From NCBI RefSeq assembly GCF_003947415.1, contig NZ_QHKL01000001.1:620001-684000 (forward strand): a stretch of DNA of 64,000 nt, given 5' to 3'. The stretch comes from Amycolatopsis sp. WAC 01376 (GTDB lineage: Bacteria > Actinomycetota > Actinomycetes > Mycobacteriales > Pseudonocardiaceae). A model generated the notes under the pieces. It saw only the letters and a list, made by a program, of their open reading frames with translations. It did not search any database and was not told the DNA's origin. This document shows, in pieces, positions 63,543-64,000 of this stretch. Position numbers and translations under genes: made by a program. The stretch's first letter is position 1. The number at the start of each line of letters is the position of its first letter.

Positions 63543-64000
63543 GGTTACGAGGCGGGCGGAGAGGGCGGCGGCGCCGGCGGTGATCAGGTCGGCGACGGTG
63601 AACATGACCCGCGAAGCGATGGCGAAAGCCGTCGCCTGGACGACGGTGAGACCCGACGCGGTGAGCACGGCGACCTGCGCGACCTCGCGGACGCCGACCC
63701 CGCTGGGCAGGATGAACGCGAACGTCCCGACGGTCATCGCGACGGCCATCGCGCCGACGCACAGCACGAAACCGCTGAAGCCGGGTGTGCCGACGGAGTT
63801 CGCCAGCAGCCACAGGTGCACGCCCTGGAGCGCCCACGCCGCCGTCGACGAGCCGAAGACCTTCCCGACGACCGACCAGCTCAGCCGGTGGTCCAGCGGC
63901 GGACGGCGCAGGATCCGCAGCACCAGCGACGTGCCCCAGGTCAACACGCGAGGATGCAGCATCGCCAGGCCGACCGGGATCAGCACGAACAGCCACAGCG
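63531..64000 (-). CDS. Lysylphosphatidylglycerol synthase TM/UPF0104-type membrane protein (5' truncated)
   Basis: The frame is open to the window end, so the N terminus is missing. The visible 156 residues have about four membrane helices with GTFAFILPSGVGVREVAQVAVL, the PSGxGxRE motif of the UPF0104/LPG-synthase transmembrane (AglD-like) family. Members act as lipid or lipid-linked sugar flippases or transferases. Its place next to GT-C genes suggests a role in moving lipid-linked sugars; that is inference. Confidence 0.75.
   Translation of the reverse strand, partial: LWLFVLIPVGLAMLHPRVLTWGTSLVLRILRRPPLDHRLSWSVVGKVFGSSTAAWALQGVHLWLLANSVGTPGFSGFVLCVGAMAVAMTVGTFAFILPSGVGVREVAQVAVLTASGLTVVQATAFAIASRVMFTVADLITAGAAALSARLVTPRN

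Overview
The window is a high-GC chromosomal stretch from an actinomycete. It carries two ESX (type VII secretion) accessory loci, the arabinogalactan (AG) assembly genes glf, glfT1, glfT2, dprE1, dprE2 and ubiA, a galactan ABC exporter, a bacterial proteasome activator (bpa) and many GTG starts. No mycolate genes are visible. This fits a Pseudonocardiaceae-type organism such as Amycolatopsis; that placement is inference.

Layout. 1-4 kb: an ESX accessory operon (EspG-like, two small helical proteins, a large WXG/Gly-Pro protein, a YbaB-like protein). 4-27 kb: housekeeping and regulatory genes, including a diguanylate cyclase, MFS transporter, LysR, SDR, secreted proteases, tRNA-Ser(UGA), an ECF42 sigma factor with its DGPF/YCII partner, MarR, an M28 aminopeptidase, and a group (quinone oxidoreductase, PLP-less aminotransferase paralog, Bpa) recalling the M. 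tuberculosis Rv3777-Rv3780 neighbourhood. 25.5-34 kb: a complete six-gene pseudaminic-acid pathway (pseB, C, H, G, I, F) with a GT29/sialyltransferase-like protein, a coiled-coil protein and a GT-C membrane protein. 34-37 kb: Wzm/Wzt exporter and GlfT1. 37-40 kb: a second ESX accessory operon. 42-53 kb: gtrA-glfT2, dprE1-dprE2, two PH-like unknowns, ubiA, PAP2 phosphatase and glf. 53-64 kb: more large GT-C-like envelope proteins, an F420-type oxidoreductase, a HAD phosphatase, a PlsC-like acyltransferase and a flippase-like protein cut by the window edge.

How it fits together. Glf makes UDP-galactofuranose. GlfT1 and GlfT2 build galactan, and Wzm/Wzt exports it. UbiA, the PAP2 phosphatase, DprE1 and DprE2 make decaprenyl-phospho-arabinose, which GT-C enzymes use outside the membrane. 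The Pse cluster sits immediately beside the exporter and GlfT1, and its sugar could be added to a wall glycan; this is the most interesting biological proposal in the window.

Non-coding structure is unusually rich. Intergenic spaces, almost always between convergent genes, hold several families of near-perfect palindromes and four arrays of 21-bp-period units, three of them arranged as opposed arrays. Many genes also have a TAnnnT -10 box 6-7 nt before the start codon, which predicts leaderless mRNAs.
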